DNA of 64,000 bases from Haematococcus lacustris (lineage: Eukaryota > Chlorophyta > Chlorophyceae > Chlamydomonadales > Haematococcaceae), in assembly GCA_030144725.1 (NCBI GenBank), contig JASKMD010000015.1:3725425-3789424 (forward strand). The letters are read 5' to 3'. Shown here piece after piece: positions 33,401-44,577 of the stretch; position 1 is the first letter of the stretch; every line of letters starts with the position of its first letter. The position numbers and the translations under genes are program-made. The notes under the pieces were generated by a model, which saw nothing but the letters and a program-made list of their open reading frames with translations, had not been told where the DNA came from and searched no databases.

Positions 33401-36400
33401 ATCTCCACAGCCTGCGAGAAGCTAGTGGGATTCTGGATGTCGACTAGTGCTCTTAGTGGTGGGTGTAGACCTTGGCGGAACCTGTCTAGCTTTTCTCCCT
33501 CATGCATGTCTGGAATCTGGACGTACAGTGAGCGGAGTTGTGTAGCATATGACACAGCTGACTGGTTGGGCTTCTGCCTTGCTAGGTGCAGCTGGTCTCT
33601 GGCTCTGGACTCGTCTGATTTGGTTTTGAAGGCTGCCTTCAGTGCTGATGCAAATGCATGCCATGAGAAGAAAGATGTCGTGCTGCATCTGCTTCTGCTT
33701 CTGCTGCTGCCACTGCCTCTGCTATTGCCCCTGCCCCTGCCTCCGCCCCTGCTGTGCCGGGTGCCACTGGCCCTGCCCCTGCCTCTGCCCCTGCTGTGCC
33801 GGGTGCCACTGGCCCAGCCCCTGCCACAGGCCCAGCCCCTGCCACAGGCCCAGCACCTGCCACAGGCCCAGCACCTGCCACAGGCCCAGCACCTGCCACA
33901 GGCCCAGCACCTGCCACAGCCCCTGCTGCCCCTGCTGCCCCTGCCACAGCTCCTGCTGCCCCCAGTGCCCCTGCTGCCACCACTGCTCCACCACTGCGTC
34001 TACCCCTTGCCTTTGCCCCTGCCTTTGCCCCTGCCTTTGCCCCTGCCTTTGCCCCTGCCTTTGCCCCTGCTGCTGCCTCTGCCGCCTCTACTGCCCCTGC
34101 TGCCAAGCCTGTCATTAGCGCAGCGGCGAGCTCCTCTACCTCTGCCCCTGCTTCTCGGCCTGCAGGCCTCTTCTTGGCACCCCCGCCTCCCAGAGCCTTA
34201 CGCTTGGCTGCAGCTGGTGTGGTGTGAGCTGCCTTGGCAGCTGCCTTGCCCCCTCGGCGAGGGGGTGAAGCTGGGCCTGCCTGCTGCCCTGCACTGTTGG
34301 CATCCTGCAGCTCCAGCAACAGCTTCGCTTTGTGCTCCACAAGCCGGGTCTGGGTCGTCAACTGCACACAACAAGGTGGCAATATGAAGCTTGGGCGGTA
34401 TGGCATGGGATATGGTATGGTAGGGAATGGTAGGGTAATCACGTTACATATTAGCTACTTGCCTTCCACCAGGATTGGTCCTGGGTGCATGCCTCCAACA
34501 GCAGAATCTTGGCCTTCGCCTCCGTCGCCACCTGCACAGCATCAAGCAAAGCACACATACTCGGCCAACATGTAAAACTGCATACCTCAACCAGCATTGC
34601 AATGAGGTACATACCGGGTCTGCATCGCTGCCGCCGGGGATAGACCTTGCTAGGTCCAGGGCCACCTCGTCAAACTGGTCATAGAATGTCTGGGACATTG
34701 CTTTCCAGGCCTTGGCAGCTTCAGGGTGCTTGCCTTCTGGCGTCTTGTCTGGTTTCTTCCACTTCTCTGCGATCAGGGGTGCACGCAATGTCATGGGTTA
34801 GTCCCACAGGGTTCTGGCCCCTCACCACAGGGTCCTGTTGCACACCTACAGGGTCCTGGCACCACGCCACAGGGTCCTGCTGCACACCCACAGGGTTCTG
34901 GCACCTCACCACAGGGTTCTGGCCTACAGGGTCCTGGCACCTCACCACAGGGTCCTGGCACCTCACCACAGGGTCATGGCATCTCACCACAGGGTTCTGG
35001 CTCCACTCACCTGAGGCTGCTTTCAGCTGAGCAGCTAAGGGCAGGAATGGCTCCATGTCAGTGGGCACAACATCGTCATTGCTGTACGGGGTGCCTGCAG
35101 CCACAGCTGCTGCCTTGGCTTCCAACAACCGGCAGCCAAACTTCGACTCCCACCCCTCATCTGCCTTCTGGATCTCTGCTGTCTTACGAGCTGTCCGCGG
35201 CACACGGGCCAGTTGCTTAGGAGTGGTCGGACGTCTGACCCAATCGTATGACCTACACGTTCAAGGGTACCAGTCCGATGATGAGGACCTGTACTAATGA
35301 CGCAGTGGGTTGCATGCTATGGGTGCATGATGGGTGGATGCATGCTACGGGTTACATGCTATGGGTGCATGATGGTTGGATGCATGCAACCCACTTTTTG
35401 AATGCCGCCAGCAACATCCAGTAGCTCAGCAAAGCCAGGTAGGCTGGGTTGGCCCTGGTGAATTCCTTCCATACGAGGCCGATGATTGCCCGCATGGGGA
35501 CATTCCACCTGGCCTCCACCGAGTTGCTGCCCAGTTTGGGGTATTCCCCTGGTACACAGCCGGGGATGGTGTACTGCACAACACACACCAAGACTGTTTC
35601 ACTAACATTCACATCAGAGAGCAAATTAGGTTGGTTACATGGCTACACCATTCATTGCACAATCACCTGGCCCACAGAACGCGGGCACCACATCCGGATG
35701 TATTCGGGGGCGAACTTGCCCCAGAGACTGACGGCATCTTGCTGCAAGGATGCATTGGGTATAGATAACCAAGGTGACATGGGCAGTAATGAATTGAGGC
35801 TATGGTCAATTGTTGCGTGAGCACTACACTAACCTCATATTTGCCCAACACACTGAAGGGCTTGTCGGCGTTAGGTGCATGATGTTTGTACTGAAATCAC
35901 ACGGGAACGATGGGTCATGGTTAGCAAAGGACATTGAGGCACATGCAACGTGACCACAGCAAATCAGGCAGCATAGGCACGCAACACCATGCTCACCTGC
36001 GCCAGGATGATCTTACTGAACTCATCGGGGACCTGCTTCCCTCCTTTGCGCGCCCGTTTCTTGGCAGGCCTCTGCTTCTGCTTCTCTTTCTCCTCCTCCT
36101 CCTCCTCCCCCTCCATCTCCTCCTCCTCCGCCCCCTCACCCTCCTCCCCCTCATCCTCCTCCCCCTCATCCTCACCCTCCTCCCCCTCCCCCTCATCCTC
36201 CAGCGCCTCCTCCTCTCCCACACCCTCCCCTTCATCACCAGAAGAGGCAAAGGCTCAATGGGCTGCCCCCTTGGTCGCTGGGCCAAAGGCAATTCATCGG
36301 ACTCGTGCCCAGAGTCAGCTGTGCGAGGGGCAGCAGCCTTAATCTGCAGCAACGATCGTTCATGGAGTTAATGAAAGCATGAAGGTGCCTGGCACGGTAA

Positions 36401-36501
36401 GGCATCGCGGCAGGCAGGCGGTATTGGTACGGGAATTACTATACCTTCTTGCCGGTGGGCTTAGTGCCTGCCATCTTCTTGGCGACCGTGTTGCGGTACA
36501 T
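30483..36501 (-). CDS. Gene X of T2: Ala/Lys-rich protein of unknown function, interrupted
   Basis: Minus-strand gene. Exons: start (Met at 36501 or 36474) to 36445; 35997-36343; 35834-35890; 35667-35741; 35395-35573; 35011-35234; 34615-34766; 34463-34531 (GC donor); 34361-33681; then, past the gypsy-4 insertion, 30552-30483. Phases agree except in 35997-36343, where one missing base near 36250 shifts an acidic stretch ([18 protein letters not shown]). Downstream reads [40 protein letters not shown], then [30 protein letters not shown], then KKRPAGRE and a long (AGAK)n/(AGPV)n tail ending RSDLFD. I know no family. It is divergent from the transposase (candidate starts within about 220 bp), so a TnpA-like DNA-binding partner is a reasonable guess only. 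Confidence 0.5.
30553..33121 (-). pseudogene. gypsy-4 Pol fragment (protease, RT, RNase H, start of integrase)
   Basis: About 860 residues open: protease with [12 protein letters not shown] near residue 102, reverse transcriptase with [13 protein letters not shown] and [12 protein letters not shown] near 445, RNase H with [14 protein letters not shown], then [26 protein letters not shown] of the integrase zinc domain, stopping at VHNYVRTCK before the zinc Cys pair. The core integrase and any chromodomain are missing, so it cannot transpose alone. The frame then reads accidentally into the gene X tail. It overlaps gag by 28 nt in another frame, the usual -1 arrangement. Confidence 0.9.
33094..33685 (-). 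pseudogene. gypsy-4 Gag C-terminal fragment with zinc knuckle
   Basis: Minus strand: [22 protein letters not shown]..., the capsid C-terminal stretch ([16 protein letters not shown]...[14 protein letters not shown]) and [14 protein letters not shown], a regular CX2CX4HX4C zinc knuckle. The N-terminal half is missing at the insertion edge. Confidence 0.88.
33712..34110. repeat. Coding minisatellite of gene X
   Basis: CAGGCCCAGCACCTGCCACA (18 bp periodicity) and CCTTTGCCCCTG units encode (AGPV) and (AGAK) repeats on the minus strand. The frame is kept, consistent with a coding repeat, but all frames are open here. Confidence 0.75.
34803..35008. repeat. Family-2 array inside an intron of gene X
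   Basis: About 12 half-palindrome units (CACAGGGTCCTGGCACCTCA). Splice sites at 35011 and 34766 put it in an intron, so the open frame through it is spurious. It is a third family-2 array, internal to T2. Confidence 0.85.
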
Positions 36502-36721
36502 TTCAAAGGATGTTGTTGCGGTTTGGAAAGACGGCGCCAACACGATGTAGCGGTGCTTACTCACAAAATTATCGTCCTCAGTGAACCAAAAGTCACTTTG
36601 TCGGCCAGCAAGCGACGCCGGGTGGGTACACAGAGAGCGGGCCGCGATGGCCAACGCGGGCCGCGATGGCCGGACACAATGCGACCATTTACTCTCCAGG
36701 CTTCCCAAGACACAGGCAATC

Positions 36722-39700
36722 ATGGTGAAGACAGCCTTTCAATGCCTAGTGTGCGGAGAATCAGGCAGCAAAAGAGGAATGCGCACTCACTGTTCCAAGC
36801 GCCATCACCAGTTCGTGGGGGCTGAAGGCGCGAAGGCTTGGGCGGAGAGGCAGGCTATGGCGAAAGCCCAGTCCCCAGACGCACAGCAACACACATCGCA
36901 AGAGTCGGCAGTAAGATGTCGCTTGCATTTAGTTAGTACGGGCTAACGTACATGTGCGCATGAGGCAGCTAATGCGTGCACCTCATCGCGGACAATTTGC
37001 GCGGACAATGTTCTCCGCATGTTGTGACGACATGTGTGCAGGGGAGCTGTGGAGATGGAGGAGGGGTGGATGAGGACGGGCAAGGAGATGGAGGAGGGGT
37101 GGCTGAGGACGGGCAAGGAGGCAGGGATCAGGGAGCCTCAGCGGGACAAGAGGGTGCCAGGATTCCAGAGGGTGCATGGAGGGGACAGGGAGGAGGGGAC
37201 GAACAGCGTGGGAGGGGTGAGGAGGACAACAGGGAGGGACAGCGCGGAGACAGAGAAGAGGGGGGTGTAGGAGGAAGGGGAGGAGTCGACGGAGGAGGGG
37301 ACGGAGGTGGTAGTGATGACAGTGGGAGTGAAGACAGTGATGAGGAAGGGGAAGGGTATCCAGGAGGTCCCGGGGGTCCAGGAGGTCCAGCAGGTCCAGG
37401 AAGTCCAGGAGGTCCAGGAGCTCCGGGGGGTCCAGAGGGGGATGAAGGAGGGGGGGATGGCGCCAGGGCCCGTCGAAGCAAGGTGTTCAAGCTGGATGCC
37501 AACCTTCACCAACCCGTGTTCAGATACTTAGAAATAACAGATATTAGTATCACAAGCAGTGAGTTGTTCAATATAGTAGTTGCTTGTCATTGTGCATGCC
37601 ATTTCAGGAACTGCCCCTTGACAGGCAAGGACTTGATGGACGAGCTGAGCAGGCTGTTGGACATGAGGCTGACCAAGGAGCAGATGAAGGGGGTGTTGAA
37701 GCTGATCCGTAGGCTACTTGCAAACCAGCCTGATCTCAACCTCATCACCAGCTTCTACCAGCTGATGAGTTTGCAGGGCGTCCAGCACGCAAATGAGTAC
37801 GAGGTGCATGTGTGCAACGCGGGCAAGGACAACAAGGCCAACAACAAGTACTGCCCAGGCTTCACCTACCCGAAGATACGACGGTGAGGTCAGGGGAAAG
37901 GGTGTGGATTAGGCAATGCATGCATGGCGCATTACACATGGTGTTAGTTGGGGTCAAGGTTGCCTACATGTGCATGCATGCACAGGTCTGAGTGGCTCGC
38001 CCACCAGGATGACAAGTGCGACTACTGTGAGACGCCTCGCTTCCATGTGAACAAGAAAAAAGGTACACCTATCTACATGGGCATGGTGAAGCTCTATTGA
38101 CACTTGTAGAGGTATACATGTATTGTATGCTGTCCCTTCCTTGGTTACAGGAAGCCCACAGGAGATCACCTTGAAGCCCAGGTGGAGCATGTCTCTGTTC
38201 GGCTGGAACACAGTGGTGAAGAACATCATGGAGCGCAAGGACGTGATGACCTGGTTCAGGCGAGCTCGGGGCGTGGACCCACCTGCTGGCTCTTTCCGGG
38301 CAAGTGAGTAGGCATGGGTTGACCTTGGCATAGAATTCACAGCATAGCCAGGTGATTAGTACAGTGACATGCACCATAGCATGATGTTGTTGTTTGACAG
38401 GCCCTGCATGGCGAGAGATGCAGCCCAAGCTACAAGAGGTTGTGGCCACCTCCCCCAACACAGCCCACTTCATGATTGGGGTTGACTGGATGACCCTGGG
38501 CAAGAACGGCACCTGGTCAGTGGGTGTGATTCTGTTGAGGCTGCTGGATGTGCCGGCTGAGGTGTGCGGCAAGCGGGCGTGCAGCTCAGTGTTGGCCGTC
38601 ATCAACGGAGGAAAGCACCAGTCTCACCTGACAGGCTACATGAAAGCCATCTGCCAGGAAGTCAGCAAGCACATCGAGGGCCCGGGTGACCTGGGTGTGA
38701 AAGTGGAGCCACACCCAGGCCCAGGTGTTGATGGTGTGGCTCCCGCCCGTGTTGAGCCTGTCCGCATCCATGGAGTCCCAGTGGTATCGATCGCTGATAC
38801 CCCAGCCACGTGAGTGTGACAAAGGCCGACAGCTTGCAGCTACAAATGATTCCACCACCTTCCAGTCCAGTCTATCCCTATACAACTTGTACCCTGCCAT
38901 GTACCATACACAAACATATCACAACCATTGAGGAATGAATTGCGTGATTGTGTGCATGTAGAGCCACTTTGACCAGGGGCATGGGCCACAGCGCCCGGAA
39001 GATGTGCTACAACTGCAACATCAGCAAGCCCCCCAACCCCCCTACAGAGAAGGCGCCCCTTGGCTACGACGCGCCTACGCTGCAGACCCTACCAGGCTCC
39101 AACCGGGAGGTATGGAACACTTGACACACTCCACAGCATGTGATATTGAAATCAGACACGAGGATCCCTAGGCACACACCATCCATGCTTGCTGTGGCGG
39201 TCTGCAGGAGTATGTGCTCATCTATGACGTGCGCATGAAGTTCACCCACGAGCAGATCATGAGCCGTGGCGCCCCCTTCATCCATGGGTGGTCTCAAGGC
39301 GAACCTAGGGTGGTGGGCTGCCACGCCCAGCCCCTCCTGCCCCTGCTGCTGCAACATCTGGACGCCCGGTTGGCCCACCTGGTGCCTGTGTACCACAGCT
39401 TCATGTATGGCTTGCTCAAGCACCAGCTGGAGTGGTTCATGAGTGCAGATGGCCTACACATTGACGTGCGGCGTGAGATATTGAAGCGTGGAGCAGCCAT
39501 TCAATCCCCATCTGACTTGGGACGGGACCTGGGAGACCTTGCCAACCGCACGTAAGCCATAATCATGTTGTGCAGTATGTCATGATCATATCACAACTGA
39601 ATAACAAGGATGATGACAATGCAAGGTGCATGTCATGACACGCTTAATGGTGTTGCAATGCTCATGTCACCATGCAGTGGATGGCGCATGGAGGACTACA

Positions 39701-41357
39701 AGCACTGGTATGTGCACTTCTCACCCATCGTGTTGCGTGGCAACCTTTTGCCAGAGCCCTACCGTGGGTTGTGGACGGCCTTGGAGGGCGCTTGCCTGCA
39801 CTACTTGACACCAGGTAATTTACACACCAACTATTACAGGCACGGTCCCACTGCATGATGACTAACTCATACCTAACTTAGTGTATTTGTCTGCCCAATT
39901 CAGGCTCGGAGAACAGCGCCACACCTGAGGGGATGGCGGCAGGCTATGCACATCTGAAGACCTATGCAGCCAGGTTGGAGCGCTGCCGCCGTGATCCTCT
40001 GCTTCCAGCTGCGCATGGAGACAACAAGGACAAGCTGTCTGTGCCTACTGACCAAGTCTGCCCTAACCTCCACACAACGGCCTGCAGGTGAGAGGTTTAG
40101 CAGAAGCATGCAGGCCAACCTTACCAATCAACAATGCATGCATCTGCAGGCACACCATGCTAAGCATGGTATCATGGCTGTGGTGTGCACAGGCTGTACA
40201 TGCAAGAGAGCAATGTGGGCAGGACATACCTGTTTGGCGAGCTCTGGATCGAGCGTGACCTGCATGACTTGAAGTCCATCACCACCAGCGGCATTCCTGG
40301 AGCCCAGCTGGATGCCCACATTGCCATGCGGGTGGCCGGGCATAACGCCAGCAAGAGGCTGCTTGACCGGGCTGAGCCGGAGGCACAGCAGGACTACAAG
40401 GCCCGCCTGAAGGATGAGCTGACACAGGACGGGCAGCAGGCCCTGCTGCTGGGAGCGGGCAGTGCAGAGTGCCCACTGCAGAACAGCCCGGGTGCCATGA
40501 TGAGGGGCTGCATGAAGGCAGTCCAGGATCTGCAGAAAAGCGACGAGGCCACCCCATGGCGCCCATGGCACGTCAAGCAGGTGTTCGGTGAGGCCCTAAA
40601 TGCAAGGGAGGCAGAGGAGGAGGCCAAGGAGGCTCCACGGGTCGCTGCACCCCCGTATCCAGTGCGGTACTACCAGCGAGCAGACTGCAATGGCACCATT
40701 GTGTTCAGCAGTGTGTACAAACGCCCCTCAACCCGCAACAACACCTGGGTCAGCATCCCGTTCAGGCTCGATGACGACAAGTGGGCCATTTGGGCTGGCC
40801 ATGTGCAGTTCTGGGTTCGTTTGGAGCACCCCAAGCTGCCTGGGGTGTTCCTACGCCTAGCAGTCAGCCGCATCTACTTGACCCGCCCTACATCCCACCC
40901 CTCATGTTTGGCAGCAACTGGCCAGGCTGTTCCCAGGCCACAGCAAGCAGCAGCTGGAGCAGCGGCTAACGCAGGAGGTCAGGGGGGGGGAGAGCCACCA
41001 GGTGACGGGGATGCAGATGGGGGTGCTGGGCCCAGCGGTATAGGTGGGCCACAGCAGCACAGGTCAGCAAAGCGTGGGGTGGAGCAGGCAGCAGCGGAGG
41101 CAGCCAGCACAGGTGGCACCAGGAAGTCCCAGAGGCTTGCAGCCGGTGCATCACAGCGGCAGGCTGACCCCCTTCCACCTGTTGAGGACCGCCCGCAGCA
41201 GTCAGCCATGGGCAGCATGCACCAGGGCTATGGAGATGAGCATTGGTATATGTTTGATGCCACCAAGATCTTCACAGTCTTTGTGACCAGCTTTGAGGAT
41301 GGGGAGGGCTACGGTCGTATGTTCTTTGTGCCAGCGCACAGCCTCAGCCGCAGCTAG
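36722..41357 (+). CDS. Transposase of T2 (En/Spm Tnp2-like), apparently intact
   Basis: Ten exons in phase: 36722-36910, 37042-37883, 37986-38062, 38151-38303, 38401-38809, 38962-39109, 39208-39551, 39678-39814, 39904-40087, 40193-41357; 3648 nt, 1215 residues plus TAG. The N-terminus is a C2H2-like finger (CLVCGESGSKRGMRTHCSKRHH), followed by an acidic collagen-like GGP repeat (residues about 175-205). The core has GVDWMTLGKNGTWSVGVILLRLLDVP...INGGKHQSHLTGYMKAICQEV, the pattern of Tnp2 transposases (candidate catalytic Asp), a CYNC knuckle, YHSFMYGLLKHQLEWFM, and WRMEDYKHWYVHFSPIVLRGNLLPEPYRGLW like the DUF4218-type region. The C-terminal exon has KRPSTRNNTWV and QFWVRLEHPKLPGVFLRLAVSR, conserved in T3. 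It presumably binds and cuts the CACTC ends. A Kyakuja-Dileera-Zisupton relative is an alternative. Confidence 0.8.
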
Positions 41358-41519
41358 TCATACATCAATCACGGTGCTGCACCTAGTAAGCACGGATGAC
41401 AGAATAGATGCTCATAATGTTGTTCCTGTTCTGTGGTTGCCGGGGCTGCGTCACTGTCATGTTGCTGCTGCAGCCACTGTCACACAATCAGGAACTAGTG
41501 ATAGAATGCCTTAGCTACC

Positions 41520-42535
41520 TAGCGGTGTGACCTGTATGACCCTGTAGGCGTGCGGCAGAACCCTGTAGCATGTGTCGCAGGACCCTGTAGCCGTGCGGCA
41601 AAACCCTGTAGACATGTGTCGCAGGTCCCTGTAGGCGTGCGGCAGAACCCTGTAGACGTGTGTCGCAGGACCCTGTAGGCGTGCGGCAGAACCCTGTAGA
41701 CATGTGACGCAGGACCCTGTAGGCGTGCGGCAGAACCCTGTGAGAAAGTGTCGCAGGACCCTGTAGCCGTGCGGCAGAACCCTGTAGACATGTGACGCAG
41801 GACCCTGTAGGCGTGCGGCAGAACCCTGTGAGAAAGTGTCGCAGGACCCTGTAGCCGTGCGGCAGAACCCTGTGAGAAAGTGTCGCAGGACCCTGTAGCC
41901 GTGCGGCAGAACCCTGTGAGAACGTGTCGCAGGACCCTGTAGGCGTGCGGCAGAACCCTGTGAGAAAGTGTCGCAGGACCCTGTAGCCGTGCGGCAGAAC
42001 CCTGTGAGAACGTGTCGAAGGACCCTGTAGCCGTGCGGCAGAACCCTGTAAGAAAGTGTCGCAGGACCCTGTAGCCGTGCGGCAAAACCCTGTGAGAAAG
42101 TGTCGCAAAACCCTGTAGGCGTGCGGCAGAACCATGTAGACATGTGACGCAGGACCCTGTAGGCGTGCGGCAGAACCCTGTGAGAAAGTGTCGCAGGACC
42201 CTGTAGCCGTGCGGCAGAACCCTGTGAGAAAGTGTCGCAGGACCCTGTAGCCGTGCGGCACAACCCTGTGAGAAAGTGTCGCAGGACCCTGTAGGCGTGC
42301 GGCAGAACCCTGTGAGAACGTGTCGCAGGACCCTGTAGGCGTGCGGCAGAACCCTGTGAGAAAGTGTCGCAGAACCCTGTAGCCGTGCGGCAGAACCCTG
42401 TGAGAAAGTGTCGCAGGACCCTGTAGCCGTGCGGCAGAACCCTGTGAGAATGTGTCGCAGAACCCTGTAGCCGTGCGGCAGAACCCTGTGGCCCAGGACC
42501 CTGTACAGGGTCGGTAGGACCCTGTACAGGGTTAG
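41520..42535. repeat. Family-2 minisatellite, right subterminal array of T2
   Basis: 39 bp compound units (GACCCTGTAGCCGTGCGGCAGAA, then CCCTGTGAGAAAGTGTCGCAG), the inverse of the left array. The outer end is two complete palindromes (42495-42533). Begins about 160 bp after the transposase stop. Confidence 0.95.
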
Positions 42536-43050
42536 GTAACTTTTCAAATCTACATATAAAAAATATAAGGGGGCAAGATGAAAAATGTGCTCGGAATGGC
42601 TTGAAAACGCGCGCACAGCCTCCTCTAATCAGAGCCACCTACCATACAAGAAGACAGCCCCAGCTCTGCACTGGGCAGTGAGATTCACTTTCGATTGGCG
42701 ACTTTTTGAGACGAATAATTACGTTTGAGCTGCGATCATGGCTCGGCACGTGGTGGCGCCAGTGCGCGGAATGAAATATAACATCACGCAGGTTGGCCCA
42801 TCAATTTGAATGAAATGACGCAGGTTGCTACGTCAATTTGAACTGACAGCCGCAGTCCAGGGACTGGGCTGCACCTCACGGATGCGGCGCTTGGCCGTGG
42901 CGTGGGTGGCGTGCACTTTGCGCACTGCCTATGCGCACTGCCTATGCGTGCACTATAAACGCACTGCCTATGCGGTAAGACATGTCCAGCCTCTGCTTCA
43001 GCGCGACGGAGCCTCATGTCCCCAATGCACCTGATGGCAGGTGTCTAGCC
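42536..43050. other. Right arm of T2, unique DNA
   Basis: AT-rich stretch, then CGCACTGCCTATGCG repeated three to four times (42915-42975) around CACTATAAACGC, which could be a TATA box. A short frame follows (from 42982) into the next array; I do not call it a gene. Confidence 0.4.
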
Positions 43051-43069
43051 CCGAAAAGCAGCCAGGCTA

Positions 43070-43480
43070 GCAGCAGCGGCAGCAGCAGCAGGGGCAGCAG
43101 CAGCAGGGGCAGCAATGGCAGGGGCAGGAGCAGCAGGGGCAGGGGCAGCAACAGCAGGGGCAGCAGCAGCAGCAGGGGCAGCAGCAGCAGGGGCAGGGGC
43201 AGCAACAGCAGGGGCAGCAGCAGCAGGGGCAGCAGCAGCAGGGGCAGGGGCAGCAGCAGCAGGGGCAGCAGCAGCAGGGGCAGCATCAGCAGGGGCAGGA
43301 GCAGCAGGGGCAGCATCAGCAGAAGGGGCAGCAGCGGCATGAGCAGCACCAGCAACAGTAGGGCGGCAGCAGCAGGGGCAGCAGCAGCAGGAGCAGCAGG
43401 GGCGGCATGGGTAGCAGGGACAGCAGGGGCACCAGCGGCAGCAGGGGCAGCAGCGGCAGCAGTGGCAGCAGCGGCAGCAT
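43070..43480. repeat. CAGCAGCAGGGGCAG minisatellite
   Basis: 15 bp-based tandem repeat, open in several frames (Ser/Gly/Arg, Ala/Gly or Leu/Pro). No evidence for translation. Confidence 0.9.
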
Positions 43481-44560
43481 CTGGATATCTGCTAATCTGG
43501 AAATTCCGATCTGGAAACCGCGGCAGCATGAAGTTACGGGTACACAAGAGGTCTACGAGCAGAAGCTACAGATAAAAGATGGATCGTGTGTTGCATCTGT
43601 TCTAAGACACTGCCATGCAGCCATGGACAGTTGGGAATGCTGAAAAGACTGTCCAACAGGTGTGGTGCCATGTCAACAAGGCCTATGCCATCCGTTCAAA
43701 CAAGAACGTGGAAACGTGCATAACGACCATTTAGTACACAAGGCAATGAAGCGCAAGGAGTGTACGGTTGAACCCCGGCAAGGAAAGCTCCCTGAAGGGC
43801 GTTTGGTGACAAAGTGGGCTCCTGTATTGCAAGAAGGCTCATGTATTGCCAGAAGGGAAGAAGCTGAATGAAGAACTGAAGCAGCACGATACCTTAAAGA
43901 ACCAGGTCGTGTAGGCTTACTTGACGGGCTTCATCAAGTGGGTTGCATCATTCGCATGTGGTGTCTGTGCTGCCTCTCCGCGCACACTGAGAATGTGGTG
44001 TACACCAGGGTGTTTTATGCCTTGCCACCTGGCCCCAACGACGATGAGGGGTGGTGACAGGCCATGCCAACTTGCATTGACCTAGCACTGAGCTGGCACC
44101 ACTGCTGTTGCCACTGTGACTGCAGCTGCAATTGCTCTTGCCACACACTGTTGCTGCACCCACACACACCGCACAGTGCAGAAGTGATAAGTGGACAGCA
44201 TGCTCACACACATTTTTCAGATGCCAAGGGATGCAAAACGAACATCATGCAAGCATGCCAACATCATTCATACACACATTGCAAGTGGACTTGGACGTGC
44301 ATAGTTTTGTTTGGCTGCATGCGGGCTTGCTTGACCGGCTGTCTATCGGGCTGGTTGTTAAACAAATGTGGTGCGGCCGGAGGCCGCACATACATATGTT
44401 GCCTGCTGGCCGTCCGATGTGGGACGGGCCCACTGCCCTAGTAGTTATAACATCGCAGCAACTTTGGGTTTTTCAATGATTACAACGGCGATGAGTCGGC
44501 CTTTCCTGGGGCTATCTGCAGTATGCCTCCCGGGAAGAAATGACATAGGCGACTTCCGGC
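43481..44560. other. Right end region of T2, no gene recognised
   Basis: Unique sequence up to the right terminal inverted repeat. Short open frames only, none with a known motif. Confidence 0.4.
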
Positions 44561-44577
44561 CTTAATCGGCGCGAGTG

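Larger units (their letters stand above)
30522..33711 (-). mobile_element. gypsy-4: truncated Ty3 gag-pol fragment between 31 bp direct repeats
   Basis: Both ends are cut: gag starts mid-protein (..[16 protein letters not shown]) and pol stops in the integrase zinc module, with no LTRs. The same 31 bp, starting TGCTGCATCTGCTTCTGCTT, lie at 30522-30552 and 33681-33711. Taking out one copy plus the insert restores the gene X tail ..[17 protein letters not shown]. It is a different Ty3 lineage from gypsy-1. Confidence 0.85.
24124..44577. mobile_element. T2: 20.45 kb CACTC-ended transposon with transposase and dioxygenase genes
   Basis: Left end CACTCGTGCAAATTAAGGCC (24124), right end reverse complement CACTCGCGCCGATTAAGGCC (ending 44577): 17 of 20 bases match. 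TA flanks both sides (24122-24123 and 44578-44579), and removing T2 with one TA restores an intact AACCAGTACTGGTT unit of the family-1 array. Contents: family-2 palindromic arrays in inverted orientation (24439-26810; 41520-42535), dioxygenase gene (-), gene X (-), transposase gene (+), a MITE, and the Ty3 fragment gypsy-4. CACT termini, a short duplication, subterminal repeats and the Tnp2-like protein place it in the En/Spm (CACTA/CMC) superfamily. The transposase and dioxygenase frames look intact in my model; gene X is broken. Confidence 0.85.

Noticed and set aside
41511..42638. 375-residue open frame on the minus strand
   Set aside because: Inverse copy of the family-2 array, no non-repeat domain.
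42982..43575. Ser/Gly/Arg-rich protein gene after a possible TATA box
   Set aside because: Almost all of it is the CAGCAGGGGCAG minisatellite, open in other frames too; kept only as a repeat.
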